DNA of 64,000 bases from the NCBI GenBank assembly GCA_017434525.1, contig JAFRFD010000008.1, forward strand, positions 1 to 64,000, given 5' to 3'. This DNA comes from Methanobrevibacter sp. GTDB lineage: Archaea; Methanobacteriota; Methanobacteria; Methanobacteriales; Methanobacteriaceae. Shown here piece after piece: positions 17,598 to 28,662 of this stretch. Positions within the stretch are counted from its first letter, which is position 1. Each line of letters opens with the position of its first letter. The position numbers were made by a program, and so were the translations under genes. The notes under the pieces are model-generated. The model searched no databases. It was not told the origin of the DNA and saw nothing but the letters and a program-made list of their open reading frames with translations.

Positions 17598-19511
17598 ATG
17601 ACTTCAGATATTTTAGAGGATATTAAAAAAGAAATTTTGCAAAAGCTACCTAATGAAATTCAGGTTTCCAAAGTTGAATTTGAAGGGCCTGAAGTAGTAG
17701 TTTATACCAAAAATCCAGAAATTATAACAGAAAACGGTGATCTAATTAGGTCACTTGCAAAAGAACTTAGAAAAAGAATTATTATCAGATCTGATAAAAG
17801 TGCTTTGCTTGAACCTGAAGAGACTATCAATAAAGTTCATGAAATAGTTCCAGATGGGGCAGAGATTACTGACATTTACTTCGATACAGTTACTGGTGAA
17901 GTTGTCATTACAGCTAAAAAACCAGGACTCGTTATTGGAAAATATGGAGTAACATCCAGAAATATCGTTAAGAATACTGGATGGGCACCTAAAATCCTAA
18001 GAACCCCACCAATCAGTTCAGACATCATTGGAAAAATAAGAACTATTCAAAAAAATAGCAGTAAAGATAGGAAAAAATTATTGCAACGTCTCGGACGTCA
18101 AATTCACCAAGGAAGCAAATACCCAAATGATTGGGCAAGAGTCACTTCAATGGGTGGATTTAAAGAAGTTGGACGTTCCTCAATGCTTTTACAAACACCA
18201 AACAGTCGTGTATTATTGGATTGTGGAGTTAATGTTGCAGCATCAGACAATAAAAATGCATTTCCTTATTTGAATGCACCTGAATTTTCCATTGAGGAAT
18301 TAGATGCAGTCATCATTTCTCACGCTCACTTAGACCATTGCGGATTTGTACCTTATCTTTTCCATTACGGATATGATGGACCGGTTTATTGTACAACCCC
18401 AACTAGAGATTTGACAACACTTTTACAGTTCGATCATTTAGATATTGCTCACAGGGAAGGTAATCCTTTACCGTTTACATCAAAACATGTAAAGCAAGCG
18501 ATTAAAAATACTATTACCTTGGATTATGGAGAAGTAACTGACATTTCTCCGGACATAAGATTAACCTTGCACAATGCAGGACACATTCTCGGTTCCGCAA
18601 TCTCCCATATGCACATTGGTGACGGAGCACATAACTTGGTATACACTGGAGATTTCAAATATGAACCATCAAGATTACTTGAACCTGCAACTATCAGGTT
18701 CCCTCGTGCTGAAACTGTAATTATGGAAAGTACATATGGTGGAAGAGAAGACGTTCAGCCTTCAAGAAACAATGCTGAAAAAGAAATGATGAAAACCATC
18801 TATAAAACCCTTAAACGTGGAGGAAAAGTTTTAGTTCCAGTATTTGCAGTAGGAAGGGCACAAGAGCTCATGGTTGTTTTAGAAGAATACATGAGACATG
18901 GACTAATCGAAGAAGTACCTATCTACATTGATGGAATGATTTGGGAAGCAACTGCAATCCACACCGCAAGACCGGAATACTTAAGTAAAGACTTAAGAGA
19001 CCAAATATTCCATATGGGAAGAAATCCATTTGTTTCTGAAATGTTTGAAAAAGTTCAAAATCATGACCAACGAAAAGAAATTGTTGAAAGCAGAGACCCT
19101 GCAATCATCTTATCCACTTCAGGTATGCTAACCGGAGGAAATTCAGTAGAATACTTCAAATGGTTATGTGAAGATGAAAGAAACACATTAATTTTCGTAG
19201 GATATCAATCTGAAGGATCCATGGGTAGAAGAGTCCAAAAAGGATGGAAAGAAATCCCTCTTGAAGATGATGATGGAAGAACTAGACCATTCTATGTTAA
19301 AATGGAAATTAAAACAATTAATGGATTCAGTGGACACTCAAACAGAAGACAATTAATGGAGTATGTTAAAAGACTTAATCCTAGACCTGAAAAAGTCATT
19401 ACTTGTCATGGAGACCCATACAAAACCGTGGACTTGGCTTCTTCAATACATAGGAGTTATAAAATTGAAACTAAAACTCCAATTAATTTGGATTGTGTAA
19501 GAATTCATTAA
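17598..19511 (+). CDS. fttA: beta-CASP ribonuclease aCPSF1 / FttA transcription termination factor
   Basis: This 637-residue protein has the archaeal CPSF1 architecture: two KH-like RNA-binding domains (about 1-145; GLVIGKYG near 110), a metallo-beta-lactamase domain with SHAHLDHCG (H242, H244, D246, H247), and an inserted beta-CASP domain ([12 protein letters not shown] near 417). [10 protein letters not shown] and GDFKYEPSR complete the metal site, and [10 protein letters not shown] and CHGDPYKT lie in the C-terminal part. Family members cleave RNA after U-rich tracts and terminate transcription. The preceding gene is psmB. The structured leader raises the possibility of self-regulation. 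Confidence 0.94.
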   Translation: MTSDILEDIKKEILQKLPNEIQVSKVEFEGPEVVVYTKNPEIITENGDLIRSLAKELRKRIIIRSDKSALLEPEETINKVHEIVPDGAEITDIYFDTVTGEVVITAKKPGLVIGKYGVTSRNIVKNTGWAPKILRTPPISSDIIGKIRTIQKNSSKDRKKLLQRLGRQIHQGSKYPNDWARVTSMGGFKEVGRSSMLLQTPNSRVLLDCGVNVAASDNKNAFPYLNAPEFSIEELDAVIISHAHLDHCGFVPYLFHYGYDGPVYCTTPTRDLTTLLQFDHLDIAHREGNPLPFTSKHVKQAIKNTITLDYGEVTDISPDIRLTLHNAGHILGSAISHMHIGDGAHNLVYTGDFKYEPSRLLEPATIRFPRAETVIMESTYGGREDVQPSRNNAEKEMMKTIYKTLKRGGKVLVPVFAVGRAQELMVVLEEYMRHGLIEEVPIYIDGMIWEATAIHTARPEYLSKDLRDQIFHMGRNPFVSEMFEKVQNHDQRKEIVESRDPAIILSTSGMLTGGNSVEYFKWLCEDERNTLIFVGYQSEGSMGRRVQKGWKEIPLEDDDGRTRPFYVKMEIKTINGFSGHSNRRQLMEYVKRLNPRPEKVITCHGDPYKTVDLASSIHRSYKIETKTPINLDCVRIH

Positions 19512-19533
19512 TAATATATATTAATTAAAACAA

Positions 19534-19602
19534 AGTATTACTATAATCAAAAATGTTGTAAATTTACAACATTAATTTTATTCTAATCAAATAGGTGTAA
19601 AA
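19534..19602 (+). promoter_or_regulatory. AGTATTACT motif and 22-bp palindrome before purM
   Basis: AGTATTACT lies at 19534-19542. AATGTTGTAAATTTACAACATT at 19552-19573 (22 nt, quoted as two 11-bp halves: AATGTTGTAAA and TTTACAACATT) is a perfect palindrome. It could be the fttA terminator stem or a protein site; the following sequence is only moderately T-rich. AGGTG before ATG 19603 is the ribosome binding site. Confidence 0.5.
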
Positions 19603-20622
19603 ATGGTTACTTATTCAGAATCGGGTGTTGATATTGATCTTGAAGCAGTTACAGTTTCAAAATTAGCTGACAAACTTAAATCAACATTATCATGTAGAGA
19701 TATTATTACAGATAGCGGCCATTATGCTGCTTTAGTTAAATTAGGAGATAAAGCTATTGCAATGAGTACTGACGGTGTTGGAAGTAAAATCTTAATTGCA
19801 GAAATGATGAATAAATATGACACTGTTGGGATTGACTGTATTGCAATGGTTGTCAACGACATTTTATGTGTTGGTGCAGAACCTATAGCTTTAGTGGACT
19901 ATCTTGCTGTTGAAAAGCCGGACCCTGAAAGGGCTTCTGAGATTGCAGAAGGCCTTGTAAAAGGAGCAGAAGAATCTAGAATTGCAATCATTGGTGGTGA
20001 AACTGCTTCACTTCCAGGAATAATTAAAGATTTTGACCTTGCAGGAACAGGCATTGGATTTGTAGATATTGATAAAATCATTACCGGCGAAAATATCCAA
20101 CCGGGAAATGTTTTGATTGGTATTAACAGTAATGGTATTCACTCCAATGGATACAGTTTGGCTAGAAAAGCATTATTTGATGATGCCGGATTTGCTGTAG
20201 ACGATAAAATGCCAAATGGAGAAACCACCATTGGTGAAGAATTGATAAGGCCAACTGAACTTTACGTTAAACCTATTGTTGCATTATTTGAAAAAGAATA
20301 TAATATTAATGGACTTGCCCATATTACCGGAGGGGGCTTTACCAACCTTAGACGTTTGAAAAAAGGGGTGGGATATGATATTAACGATCTCCCAGAAGTT
20401 CCTGAAATATTCAAATTAATCTACGAACAGAATGTTGACATCAAAGAGATGTATAGGGTTTTCAATATGGGTGTCGGATTTGTAGTAATCTGTGAAGAAG
20501 ATGAAGCTGAAAAAATTATGAATACTTTAAAAGAATACTGTAATTGCCAAATTATCGGTAAAGTAACCGATGATGAAAAGATTACTGTTAAAGCTTTTGA
20601 AGGTTCTGAAATTGAATACTGA
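19603..20622 (+). CDS. purM: phosphoribosylformylglycinamidine cyclo-ligase (AIR synthetase)
   Basis: This 339-residue PurM closes the imidazole ring of the purine precursor, making AIR from FGAM with ATP. Landmarks are the [12 protein letters not shown] start, [17 protein letters not shown] near 55-70, [19 protein letters not shown] (ATP-binding), GGETASLPG near 130, [19 protein letters not shown] near 170-190 and [14 protein letters not shown] near 240. The length is normal. comC follows after 26 bp on the same strand. Confidence 0.95.
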   Translation: MVTYSESGVDIDLEAVTVSKLADKLKSTLSCRDIITDSGHYAALVKLGDKAIAMSTDGVGSKILIAEMMNKYDTVGIDCIAMVVNDILCVGAEPIALVDYLAVEKPDPERASEIAEGLVKGAEESRIAIIGGETASLPGIIKDFDLAGTGIGFVDIDKIITGENIQPGNVLIGINSNGIHSNGYSLARKALFDDAGFAVDDKMPNGETTIGEELIRPTELYVKPIVALFEKEYNINGLAHITGGGFTNLRRLKKGVGYDINDLPEVPEIFKLIYEQNVDIKEMYRVFNMGVGFVVICEEDEAEKIMNTLKEYCNCQIIGKVTDDEKITVKAFEGSEIEY

Positions 20623-20648
20623 TTAGTGATTTAGGAGGAGTGGAATAA

Positions 20649-21677
20649 ATGAAGATAATGAAAGATAAAGAAATAGCTCTTGTAAAAGAAATATTGAAGA
20701 AATTAGGAGCTAGTGAAGAAGACCAAGAATTAGTGGCTGAAGCTACAATTGATGCGGATTTAAAAGGATTTACTTCTCATGGTCTTGGCAGATTCCCACA
20801 ATACTTAATCAGCATCGAAGCAGGAACAATCAACTTAAAGGATAACATTACAATTGAAAAAGAAACTCCTGCAATGGCATTAATTAACGGTAACAGTGGA
20901 TTTGGACAAGCTGTATCCTACAAAGCTATGCAAATTGCCATTAAAAAAGCTAAAGAAATGGGTATTGCATGTGTTGGAGTTCACAATACAAACCACTTTG
21001 GAGTTACTGGATTTTATTCTGATTTAGCATTAAGAGAAAACTGTATTGGACTTGTTCTTGCAAATACCGATCCGGCAATTGCACCATTAGGAGGCAGTGA
21101 ACCGTTAATTGGAACAAATCCTATTGCATTAGGTATCCCATCTGAAACCTACATTACCGTAGATATGGCAACTTCAGTAACAGCCCGTGGAAAAATTATC
21201 GAATCTAAAAGAAAAGGATTGGATTTGCCTGATGGATGGGCATTAGACAAAGATGGAAACCCTACTAACGACCCTGAAGCAGCGCTGCAAGGTTCTATTT
21301 TGCCATTTGGAGGATTTAAAGGATATGCAATTGCTGCATTAATTGAAATATTAACCGGGCCATTAGTACAGGCAGGATATGGTCACGGCGTATGCGGTAC
21401 CGCTTCACCTGACAAGGATTGTACAAAAGGAGATTTATATGTTGTCATTGATCCATCTAAATTTGGAGACTTTGATGAATTTGTAGAACATACTGAAGAT
21501 TTTGTCTCACAAATTAGAGCCACTGGTAAAAATGTTGCAATTCCTGGTGATCTGGAAGTCAAAAGAATTGCGGAAGCTGAAGCTAATGGAATTCCAATTG
21601 ATGAAAAATTATATGAACAATTAAAAGAAATCTGTGACAGTTTAGACATTGACATAGATTCATACATGGAAGAATAG
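20649..21677 (+). CDS. comC: L-sulfolactate dehydrogenase (malate/lactate dehydrogenase-2 family)
   Basis: This 342-residue protein belongs to the LDH2/MDH2 family of NAD(P)-dependent 2-hydroxyacid dehydrogenases. Family motifs are seen: DADLKGFTSHGLGRFPQYL near 35-55, GNSGFGQAVSYKAM near 78, VHNTNHFGVTGFYSDLAL near 110 (catalytic His), GTNPIALGIPSE, and PFGGFKGYAIAALIEILTGPL. In methanogens this group includes ComC, which oxidises sulfolactate to sulfopyruvate in coenzyme M biosynthesis. General malate dehydrogenase activity is the alternative. The ribosome binding site is GGAGG. comB, one step earlier, is at 4334. Confidence 0.85.
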   Translation: MKIMKDKEIALVKEILKKLGASEEDQELVAEATIDADLKGFTSHGLGRFPQYLISIEAGTINLKDNITIEKETPAMALINGNSGFGQAVSYKAMQIAIKKAKEMGIACVGVHNTNHFGVTGFYSDLALRENCIGLVLANTDPAIAPLGGSEPLIGTNPIALGIPSETYITVDMATSVTARGKIIESKRKGLDLPDGWALDKDGNPTNDPEAALQGSILPFGGFKGYAIAALIEILTGPLVQAGYGHGVCGTASPDKDCTKGDLYVVIDPSKFGDFDEFVEHTEDFVSQIRATGKNVAIPGDLEVKRIAEAEANGIPIDEKLYEQLKEICDSLDIDIDSYMEE

Positions 21678-21700
21678 TCCTTATTCTTCAATTTTCTTTT
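21669..21700 (+). terminator. hairpin terminator overlapping the comC stop
   Basis: GAAGAATA (21669-21676) and TATTCTTC (21682-21689) form a perfect 8-bp stem around GTCCT, followed by a T-rich run. Confidence 0.75.
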
Positions 21701-21783
21701 TTTATAATTATCGATGATAATATATTATATTTCGTGAAAATTAATTTTACAAAAAATAAACTAAAAATGAATACAAATAGAAC

Positions 21784-21871
21784 AAAACTATATATGTAAA
21801 TAACTACTAAAATTACTATACTAGGAAAATTAACGAATTTTAAAAAAAATTTAATCATGGAGGAAAAAGTT
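21784..21871 (+). promoter_or_regulatory. promoter and ribosome binding site of adhesin 1
   Basis: CTATATATG at 21788-21796 is the TATA box, predicting a leader of about 55 nt. GGAGG at 21860-21864 lies 7 nt before ATG 21872, which rejects an in-frame ATG at 21857 that overlaps this site. Confidence 0.6.
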
Positions 21872-24097
21872 ATGAAACTTAAAGACTCTCATATCTTATT
21901 AATAGTAATGTCATTATTCCTATTGATAAGTATCGGGTCTGTCTGCGCTAGTGATTCTGCAATGGATACAGACATTATCGCAGCTGACGGTAATGACGTA
22001 GCTACACCAGTTCCAACGACTGTAGTGGCAGAGGACACCCGTATAAATGAAAATGACCCACAAGAAATCTCAGTAACCGTGTACGACAATGAATCCCAAT
22101 CCATTGATATTACAAGTGGGAATTTAAGTGTTACTGAAAACAATAAAACCGTAAAATTCACATATGCTGATTCAAAATTGAATTTTACCGACAAACTTGC
22201 AGTTGGAAATCACAGTTTAATTATTAATTATTTAGGCAATATAAATTACAATAAATCTTCAACAAACATCATCTTATCAATTGTTGGAAACAATTATACT
22301 ATGCAAACACCCACTTCCGTGGATGTCAATAGTACAGCAATCATTGAAATACCAGTTAATATCACAAATGGAGTGGATATTATAAATGTGGGTGAAAATG
22401 ATTTTAATGCCACATTAAGCTATAAAGAGGGAAATGATACTGTAACAATTAAACCAACTATATTAGATTACAAAAATGGAAAATTAGCATTAAACTACCC
22501 ATTAGCTGATGATATTACCACCTCAACCATAGCTCTCGTTTACACTGGAGAAGGGGATAAACTTTCTAAAAACATTACCCTTAATAGAATCTTCAATGTT
22601 AAAGTTGATGTAATAAATAATGAAACCGAATATAAAAGCGGAGCTTTTGAATTTAAATTGACCGACATTGATGGTGGAATCATAGTAAATAAAACAGTAG
22701 AATTAAAATACAATATTAAAGCTGGATCAATTACTTTTGTACAAACCGCTAATTCTAAAATTGATGAAAACGGAGTGGTTAGCTTCAATAATTCCAATAT
22801 GGTAACTAATGTTCCTTATAGTATGGGATACTCCGTATCCGCCCTTGATGTTGGAATTCATGAGGTTACACTCTCATCATCCGGTTTAAAACTCATCAAC
22901 AGCACACAAAAAGTATCAATTAAAGTTGCAACAATCGACATAAAAATTGATGACTTTAAAGAACCATATGCTACAAATAAAAATGTTACAATAACAGCTA
23001 CAAATGCAAAAACCGGGACTCCGGTGAAATATGAATATCTCCATTTGAACATGCCTCAAACTACCGGAAAAGATTATTATTTCATGACTGATACCAACGG
23101 ACAAAGTAAAATTTCAGTTAAACAATTAATTCCGGCAGTATACAATCTGACCGTCAACAACAATGATACTCAAAACATCAACAACATAAGTGTCAAAGGA
23201 AATTTCACTATTGAAGCCGCACCGGCCACATTAACTGTTACAGTGGCAACCAAATATTATTATAATTCAGGAAACGTTGCAGTCGTTGTCGTAACCGATG
23301 AAAATGGTAAAAGAGTGCCTAATGCAATTATTTTACTACAAGTATATACTGGTAAAACATCACAGGCATTTATTTTCCAAGCAAATGAAAACGGAAAGGC
23401 ATATATCAACTATGCTCCTGCCGCAATTGGACAACATACATTGGTCTTTAGTTCTGCAGATTCTAGATACACCGCTAATGCCGTGACAAAAACTGTTACA
23501 GTTCTAAAAGCCAAAGCAAAAATAACCGCTCCAAAAGTAGCTGCATTCTACAAAGACGGAAAATACTTAACCATTAAATTAACTAACGCAAAAAATAATA
23601 AGGCAATATACGGTGCTAAAGTTAACATTAAGGTATTCATCTCCTCAAACAGTTACTACAACTATAATGGTCAGACAGGATTGGATGGTCAGCTAAGAAT
23701 ATCACTGGACACATATAATCCTGGAACATATAAAGTAGTAATATCACGGGGAGAATCTCAAAACTTTACCGCAAGCAAAATTACAACACAATTTACAATT
23801 GTAAAAGCTAAAGCTAAATTTGTTCCTTATGCATTAACTGCAAAAAAAGGCCAAAATGTAAACTTTGTAGTTAAAGTGAAAAACAAAAAAACCAACAATC
23901 CAATTGCTGGAGTTAAAGTTAAAATCAAACTTTACATTGGCAAAACTGTAAAAACATATATTGTTAAAACCAACTCAGTAGGAAAAGCAAAATTAAATGT
24001 AAAATCCCTAAACGTTGGAACTTACAAAGCTATAATTACGTCTAAAAATAGCTATGTAGTAGCACAAGCAGCTTCAGCCAAAATAAAAATAAAATAA
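21872..24097 (+). CDS. adhesin-like secreted protein with Ig-like repeats
   Basis: This 741-residue surface protein starts with a signal peptide (MKLKDSHILLIVMSLFLLIS, then SVCASD). The rest is beta-rich and Asn/Thr-rich, with N-X-T/S sites throughout. Repeating Ig-like units of about 90-100 residues carry the signature (L)TVTVATKYYYNSGNVAV...DENGKRVPNA and KAKAKITAPKVAA...NAKNNKAIYGAKVN. The last three units are Lys-rich, as in adhesin-like proteins of Methanobrevibacter, and probably hold the protein to the pseudomurein wall. No sortase motif or terminal membrane helix is seen. Binding target unknown. Confidence 0.85.
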   Translation: MKLKDSHILLIVMSLFLLISIGSVCASDSAMDTDIIAADGNDVATPVPTTVVAEDTRINENDPQEISVTVYDNESQSIDITSGNLSVTENNKTVKFTYADSKLNFTDKLAVGNHSLIINYLGNINYNKSSTNIILSIVGNNYTMQTPTSVDVNSTAIIEIPVNITNGVDIINVGENDFNATLSYKEGNDTVTIKPTILDYKNGKLALNYPLADDITTSTIALVYTGEGDKLSKNITLNRIFNVKVDVINNETEYKSGAFEFKLTDIDGGIIVNKTVELKYNIKAGSITFVQTANSKIDENGVVSFNNSNMVTNVPYSMGYSVSALDVGIHEVTLSSSGLKLINSTQKVSIKVATIDIKIDDFKEPYATNKNVTITATNAKTGTPVKYEYLHLNMPQTTGKDYYFMTDTNGQSKISVKQLIPAVYNLTVNNNDTQNINNISVKGNFTIEAAPATLTVTVATKYYYNSGNVAVVVVTDENGKRVPNAIILLQVYTGKTSQAFIFQANENGKAYINYAPAAIGQHTLVFSSADSRYTANAVTKTVTVLKAKAKITAPKVAAFYKDGKYLTIKLTNAKNNKAIYGAKVNIKVFISSNSYYNYNGQTGLDGQLRISLDTYNPGTYKVVISRGESQNFTASKITTQFTIVKAKAKFVPYALTAKKGQNVNFVVKVKNKKTNNPIAGVKVKIKLYIGKTVKTYIVKTNSVGKAKLNVKSLNVGTYKAIITSKNSYVVAQAASAKIKIK

Positions 24098-24114
24098 GAG
24101 AATTCAATTCTCTT
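24096..24114. terminator. palindromic bidirectional terminator
   Basis: AAGAGAATT and AATTCTCTT flank a single C (24096-24114) and overlap the stops of both convergent genes; T-rich sequence follows on the plus strand. Confidence 0.7.
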
Positions 24115-25903
24115 AATCTTTTTCTTTTTTATATTTAGCATAAAAACCATCAGTGTCCGCATATATGGCATAAAATCCAAATTCTTCAGCTTTTTTTATT
24201 GATGATTTAATGTATTGCCTTCCCCAGGAAGTAATTGCCTTTGCACATTCAAAAGAATACCACCTAAATCTTGGAAAACCATAAATACCATACATTGTAT
24301 TTGCAAGTCTTTTAATAGCTTGCTGTTGTACATCCAATGCCTTTTTTTGCTGTAAATCATCGGACGCCTTCATTTCACGTTTAATTCTAAAACGTTCCTG
24401 TAAAATTTTATCAATAACTGATGGAATGAAACCTTTCGGTGATTTTTTAAATTTAATGCCATGTTCGGGAGAAATGTTATACTCATTCTCATTTTCAACA
24501 TCCCCCAAAATCATTACATCAGGAGATATGTTTTTAGAAATGATGATACTTGGATACAGACTCCTAAAGTCAAACTGAACAAGATTTTCATGAAGACCTG
24601 TTTCCGGTTCCCTTACATAACCTCCCTCATTATCTTCAGCATTTGCACGGTCTGCGAAGTTGGATCCCTGCTTATTTGGAACAACCTCTCCATCAAAATA
24701 AGCTTGCTTTACTAAAAACCATTCTGCTTGTTGACCTGTTGCCATACGAGAAACATCAAACAAAGGTTGACCTATTATACGAGTAAGTTCTAAATTGAGC
24801 GGAAGTGTCTGTTCAGCTATTTTTAAAGTAGAAACCACATCATCCAGGGAATAATCAAACAGGTTATCCAATTCATCTCCACCATTATCCCAGAACTCCC
24901 AAATTCTCTCACCTGGAACATCAATTTTTTCTTCGCCGAACAGTTCATAATAAACCCTTTCCAAGGTATATCTCTCAAGGGACATGTATCTTCTCATTAC
25001 AAGATACAAATCTACATGGATTAAGCCTTTAAAAGAAGCGGCATTAGCATAACCCCTCCTAATATATTTAACATCAGATCCATCCATTCCAATATCCAAA
25101 TCCACACCCAAAAGTTTAGCGCGGTCCTTAAGATATGGAAAATCAAAATTATCAGAATTATATCCTACAATAATGTCAATATTGTTTTCCTTGATTATTT
25201 TAACAAACTCTTGAATCATTTCTCGCTCGGATGAAACCTGATTTACAAAATCATCACGACTGTCAGAATTTGTTTTGGTGGAAATGACCTGATTCACACC
25301 AAAATTACTGGCCACACCAATCATGATTATTTCATCTTCATCTGAGTTTGGCATCCCATGAGGGTTTCTAACTTCTAAATCAAAACTCAATATCCTGAAT
25401 TTCTGCGGATTTTCCTCAACACGCTTTAAATTCTGTGTTAATTTAATGATGGTTACGTCTTGTTTTTCACTATCAAGATTTAAAAATGAATCAACTTCCT
25501 CGCCAACCGCAACCACTTCAGTCATAGGAATTACATCCCTATCCATCAAATATCTTCTATAAAATGGAATGTCAAATTCCCGTATCTGGATTACATTCTC
25601 CAAATCTCTTAAAGCATCCCTATTCTTGGCTAAATCCTGAGGATGTTTAAATGTAACTTTCAAAAATTGAGTTTCAACTTGAAAATCCTTTTTAGTGTCC
25701 GTTTCTACTTTAACAACATCAATATTGTCCTCAATTTCACTTTTACATTCATCCAAATTGTCTGACATTACATATAAATACGGTTCGAATGTGTCATCAA
25801 TTAAAACTATGTTCTTATCACCATCTTTTGAAAATAGCCTGATGACAGGTTTTTCTTCAAAAGTGACATAATCTATATCCAAAATAACAACATTCCTCTG
25901 CAT
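24113..25903 (-). CDS. polB1: family-B DNA polymerase, large fragment of a split enzyme
   Basis: This 596-residue protein holds the exonuclease and most of the polymerase. Exo I is D175-L-E177, Exo II is [10 protein letters not shown] near 248, Exo III is YSLDDVVST near 351. Palm motif A is [10 protein letters not shown] (445-454), motif B is [12 protein letters not shown] (531-542) and motif C is YADTDG (581-586). It ends ten residues after motif C, so the thumb is missing. Methanothermobacter has the same split, with a separate PolB2 of about 220 residues; PolB2 is not in this window. The gene starts directly after the stop of the permease gene, in a pyrD-pyrK-permease-polB1 run. Confidence 0.93.
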   Translation of the reverse strand: MQRNVVILDIDYVTFEEKPVIRLFSKDGDKNIVLIDDTFEPYLYVMSDNLDECKSEIEDNIDVVKVETDTKKDFQVETQFLKVTFKHPQDLAKNRDALRDLENVIQIREFDIPFYRRYLMDRDVIPMTEVVAVGEEVDSFLNLDSEKQDVTIIKLTQNLKRVEENPQKFRILSFDLEVRNPHGMPNSDEDEIIMIGVASNFGVNQVISTKTNSDSRDDFVNQVSSEREMIQEFVKIIKENNIDIIVGYNSDNFDFPYLKDRAKLLGVDLDIGMDGSDVKYIRRGYANAASFKGLIHVDLYLVMRRYMSLERYTLERVYYELFGEEKIDVPGERIWEFWDNGGDELDNLFDYSLDDVVSTLKIAEQTLPLNLELTRIIGQPLFDVSRMATGQQAEWFLVKQAYFDGEVVPNKQGSNFADRANAEDNEGGYVREPETGLHENLVQFDFRSLYPSIIISKNISPDVMILGDVENENEYNISPEHGIKFKKSPKGFIPSVIDKILQERFRIKREMKASDDLQQKKALDVQQQAIKRLANTMYGIYGFPRFRWYSFECAKAITSWGRQYIKSSIKKAEEFGFYAIYADTDGFYAKYKKEKD

Positions 25904-26908
25904 TTACTCACTTCCAAGAATATATTCCTTCCTATAATTATCTAAGACAGTGTATGTGATTCCTAAAATCAAAGGCCCTATAATAAAACCTACAACTCCA
26001 TATACCAAAGGCCCTGATAAAAATCCAATTAACAATATTAACGGATGTATTTCCGCATAATGGCTTGACAAGGCAGGCCTTATGTACATATCGATAGTGC
26101 TTAGGAAAAATCCAAATAGCAATACTATTACCGCTCTTGGATAATTACCTGAAAATATGTCAATGAAAAATAATGCCCAATATATTGGCCAAGGCCCAAA
26201 TATTGGAATTAACTGTAGGATACCTGTTATGACACCTAAAAAAATTCCATAGGGATAACCTAAAAGAGAATAGCCTATTGCTCCAAAGATACCTATAATA
26301 ACTGATGTTAAAAAGTGACCATAAAAAATACTTCTTAAAACATCCCTTACGGATTCCACGGTATTGTCAAAAAAGTTTTTAGAATCATCCGGAACAAAAT
26401 CCCTGACAAATTCAAGACATTTATCTCCATCACGAACAAAATAAAATACGGAACAGACTAAGATAAATAAATCTAAACTGATATTCAGGAATTTACTTAA
26501 AAAAGTAACAGTATACTGCAATACATATTTTCCTATTTCAGTAATGGATGAATTGATTGAATTATTAATAGAGCCTGCCTCTATCGGCAGTTGTGAAATG
26601 AACTGATCAATATCCAGATAATGGTTACTTGCAAGCATAGTGGTTATTACTGATGATATTTCATAGGAGACATATGCTACAAGCAATATCAACGGTATTA
26701 AAACGATAATCATTGCCAATAATATTGAAACGGATGAAAATTTTAATTTTGATTGAATTTTATCTGCTACCGGTTTGACCAAATAAGCTAAAATAGCTCC
26801 TAAAAGAACCATGTTTAAAACTGGGAATATAAACATTGCAGAAATCACCAATAAGAAAATTACCAACAATATTGGTGGATTTAAATAATTTTTAATGTCA
26901 ACTCCCAT
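25904..26908 (-). CDS. AI-2E family membrane permease
   Basis: This 334-residue polytopic protein has about seven or eight hydrophobic segments and the AI-2E/PerM (YdiK/YhhQ-like) pattern: paired N-terminal helices, a long periplasmic-type loop, then the conserved GVITGILQLIPIFGPWP segment near 225-240 and a GPLVYGVVGFIIGPLILG C-terminal motif. Some members export autoinducer-2 or act as Na+/H+ antiporters; the archaeal substrate is unknown. It has an AAGGATGAT ribosome binding site, follows pyrK by 15 bp and abuts polB1. Confidence 0.88.
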   Translation of the reverse strand: MGVDIKNYLNPPILLVIFLLVISAMFIFPVLNMVLLGAILAYLVKPVADKIQSKLKFSSVSILLAMIIVLIPLILLVAYVSYEISSVITTMLASNHYLDIDQFISQLPIEAGSINNSINSSITEIGKYVLQYTVTFLSKFLNISLDLFILVCSVFYFVRDGDKCLEFVRDFVPDDSKNFFDNTVESVRDVLRSIFYGHFLTSVIIGIFGAIGYSLLGYPYGIFLGVITGILQLIPIFGPWPIYWALFFIDIFSGNYPRAVIVLLFGFFLSTIDMYIRPALSSHYAEIHPLILLIGFLSGPLVYGVVGFIIGPLILGITYTVLDNYRKEYILGSE

Positions 26909-26923
26909 AATATCATCCTTAAA

Positions 26924-27724
26924 TTAGTATTTTACACCAGAAGCATCTCGCCTATATTTTCCGAATTCAGTGATTTGTTCAATTTTATCGTTTTCAAAAA
27001 CAGGACCCTCAACACAAATTCTCCAACCTTCACCATCAACACAGCACTGGCCGCATACTCCAAGAGCGCATTTCATATATCTTTCAAGAGAATATTGGGC
27101 AGGTATTGAAGATGCTTCAAGAATATCATATATTCCTTTCATCATTATCTCAGGTCCGCAAACAAATGCATAATCATAAGTCGAAACTTCAAGTAAATCA
27201 TCGAGACAGTTTGTTGCAAAACCCTTAAATCCAAAACTTCCGTCATCAGTGCAGTAATGTACATCAACGCCAAGTTCTTCTAAAAACTCCCCATACAATA
27301 ATTCCTCTTTTGTTTGAGCCGCTGAAATAACACTGACTTCATTTCCTTTCTTAACCAAATCACTAGCTATTGCATTAATTGGAGCCATTCCAACACCTCC
27401 TCCAATAGCTAAAATCTTTTTACCTTCAAAGGAATTGTTAAACCCATTACCATAGCTGCCTCTAACACCGATTTTATCCCCAATCTTTAAATCATGCAAT
27501 TGAGATGTGAACTCTCCAATATTTTTAACCGTGATAGCCAATTCATCATCATTAATTTGAGCAATGGACATTGGTTTTTCGTTTTTGAAATTCCAAACCA
27601 TTAAAAATTCACCAGGATTAGGTTTACCAAGTGTTTCATAATCCCAATCAAATTTAAAAGTTTTAATTGTAGGAGTTTCTTCAATAATATCAGTTATTTC
27701 TACTATTTTCGGTTCATTAATCAT
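26924..27724 (-). CDS. pyrK: dihydroorotate dehydrogenase electron-transfer subunit
   Basis: This 266-residue FAD- and [2Fe-2S]-protein passes electrons from the type 1B dihydroorotate dehydrogenase to NAD+. It has an FNR-like FAD domain (GEFLMVW near 38, then RGSYGNGF), an NAD-binding segment ILAIGGGVGMAPINAIA near 105-121, and the C-terminal cluster motif CALGVCGQCCVDGEGWRIC (C-X4-C-X2-C-...-C). It starts 2 bp after the pyrD stop, and its ribosome binding site lies in the pyrD end. Confidence 0.93.
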   Translation of the reverse strand: MINEPKIVEITDIIEETPTIKTFKFDWDYETLGKPNPGEFLMVWNFKNEKPMSIAQINDDELAITVKNIGEFTSQLHDLKIGDKIGVRGSYGNGFNNSFEGKKILAIGGGVGMAPINAIASDLVKKGNEVSVISAAQTKEELLYGEFLEELGVDVHYCTDDGSFGFKGFATNCLDDLLEVSTYDYAFVCGPEIMMKGIYDILEASSIPAQYSLERYMKCALGVCGQCCVDGEGWRICVEGPVFENDKIEQITEFGKYRRDASGVKY

Positions 27725-27726
27725 TT

Positions 27727-28638
27727 TTACAACTCCCCATGTGCCAAACCTACCATTTCATCAATTGATGAATATCCTTTTTCTGTCATGAACTTTTCTA
27801 AACCATTATTAATGTCATCAAATACTGTAACTCCTTCATCCATGATAGCAGTACCTATTTGAACAGCCCTTGCACCTGCAAAAATGAATTCAACAACATC
27901 CTCAAATGTATAGATTCCTCCGACACCAATCAATGGAATATCAACTGCCTCATAAACGGAATAAACATTACTAATTGCAATAGGTTTTATTGCGCGACCA
28001 CTCATTCCTCCAGATTTATGGAATAAAACAGGACGAGCAACATCAATATTGATCTTCATTCCAGGACCTAAAGTGTTAATTAGAGACAATGCATCAGCGC
28101 CCGCATCTTCACATGTTTTAGCAATTTCTGTAATGTCAGTAACATTAGGAGTCAATTTTGCAATGATTGGAACATTGCTTGCGTCCTTTGCGGCTGAAAC
28201 AATTGTATGGCTTAAATTGCAATCCTGACCGATAGATGCCCCATAACCTTCCATTGCATGAGGGCATGAAATATTTAATTCAATCATGTCAACATGTTCC
28301 TGAACTTCACTAACCAATGTAGAAAATTCCTCTGGATTTGCACCATAAATTGATGCAATAACCACATTATTTTCCCTTTCTATTTTTTTTAGTTCCTCTT
28401 TAAAATTATCTACACCTGGATTTGAGAGCCCAATTGCATTTAAAATACCTCCTTCAACTGCAACAGTTGTTGGATTTGGATATCCCGGATGAGGATTTAA
28501 AGAAAAAGATTTGGACACTACTCCTCCAGCGCCTGATTTTAGAATCCAATTCATAGATGAAGCATTACTTCCCATAATGCCCGCAGCCAACATTAATGGA
28601 TTCCTGAATTCTACTCCACAAACATTTGTTTTTAACAT
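27727..28638 (-). CDS. pyrD: dihydroorotate dehydrogenase, type 1B catalytic subunit
   Basis: This 303-residue FMN enzyme oxidises dihydroorotate to orotate in pyrimidine synthesis. Seen: NPLMLAAGIMGSNASS near 13-28, the LNISCPHA active-site loop near 120 (Cys base typical of class 1), PIIAKLTPNVTDI near 163 and GVGGIYTFEDVVEFIFAGARAVQIGTA near the end, split here as GVGGIY and GARAVQIGTA. pyrK follows 2 bp later, which fixes the 1B type. The ribosome binding site is weak. Confidence 0.95.
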   Translation of the reverse strand: MLKTNVCGVEFRNPLMLAAGIMGSNASSMNWILKSGAGGVVSKSFSLNPHPGYPNPTTVAVEGGILNAIGLSNPGVDNFKEELKKIERENNVVIASIYGANPEEFSTLVSEVQEHVDMIELNISCPHAMEGYGASIGQDCNLSHTIVSAAKDASNVPIIAKLTPNVTDITEIAKTCEDAGADALSLINTLGPGMKINIDVARPVLFHKSGGMSGRAIKPIAISNVYSVYEAVDIPLIGVGGIYTFEDVVEFIFAGARAVQIGTAIMDEGVTVFDDINNGLEKFMTEKGYSSIDEMVGLAHGEL

Positions 28639-28662
28639 AATATCAACTTTGTAATTAATTAT

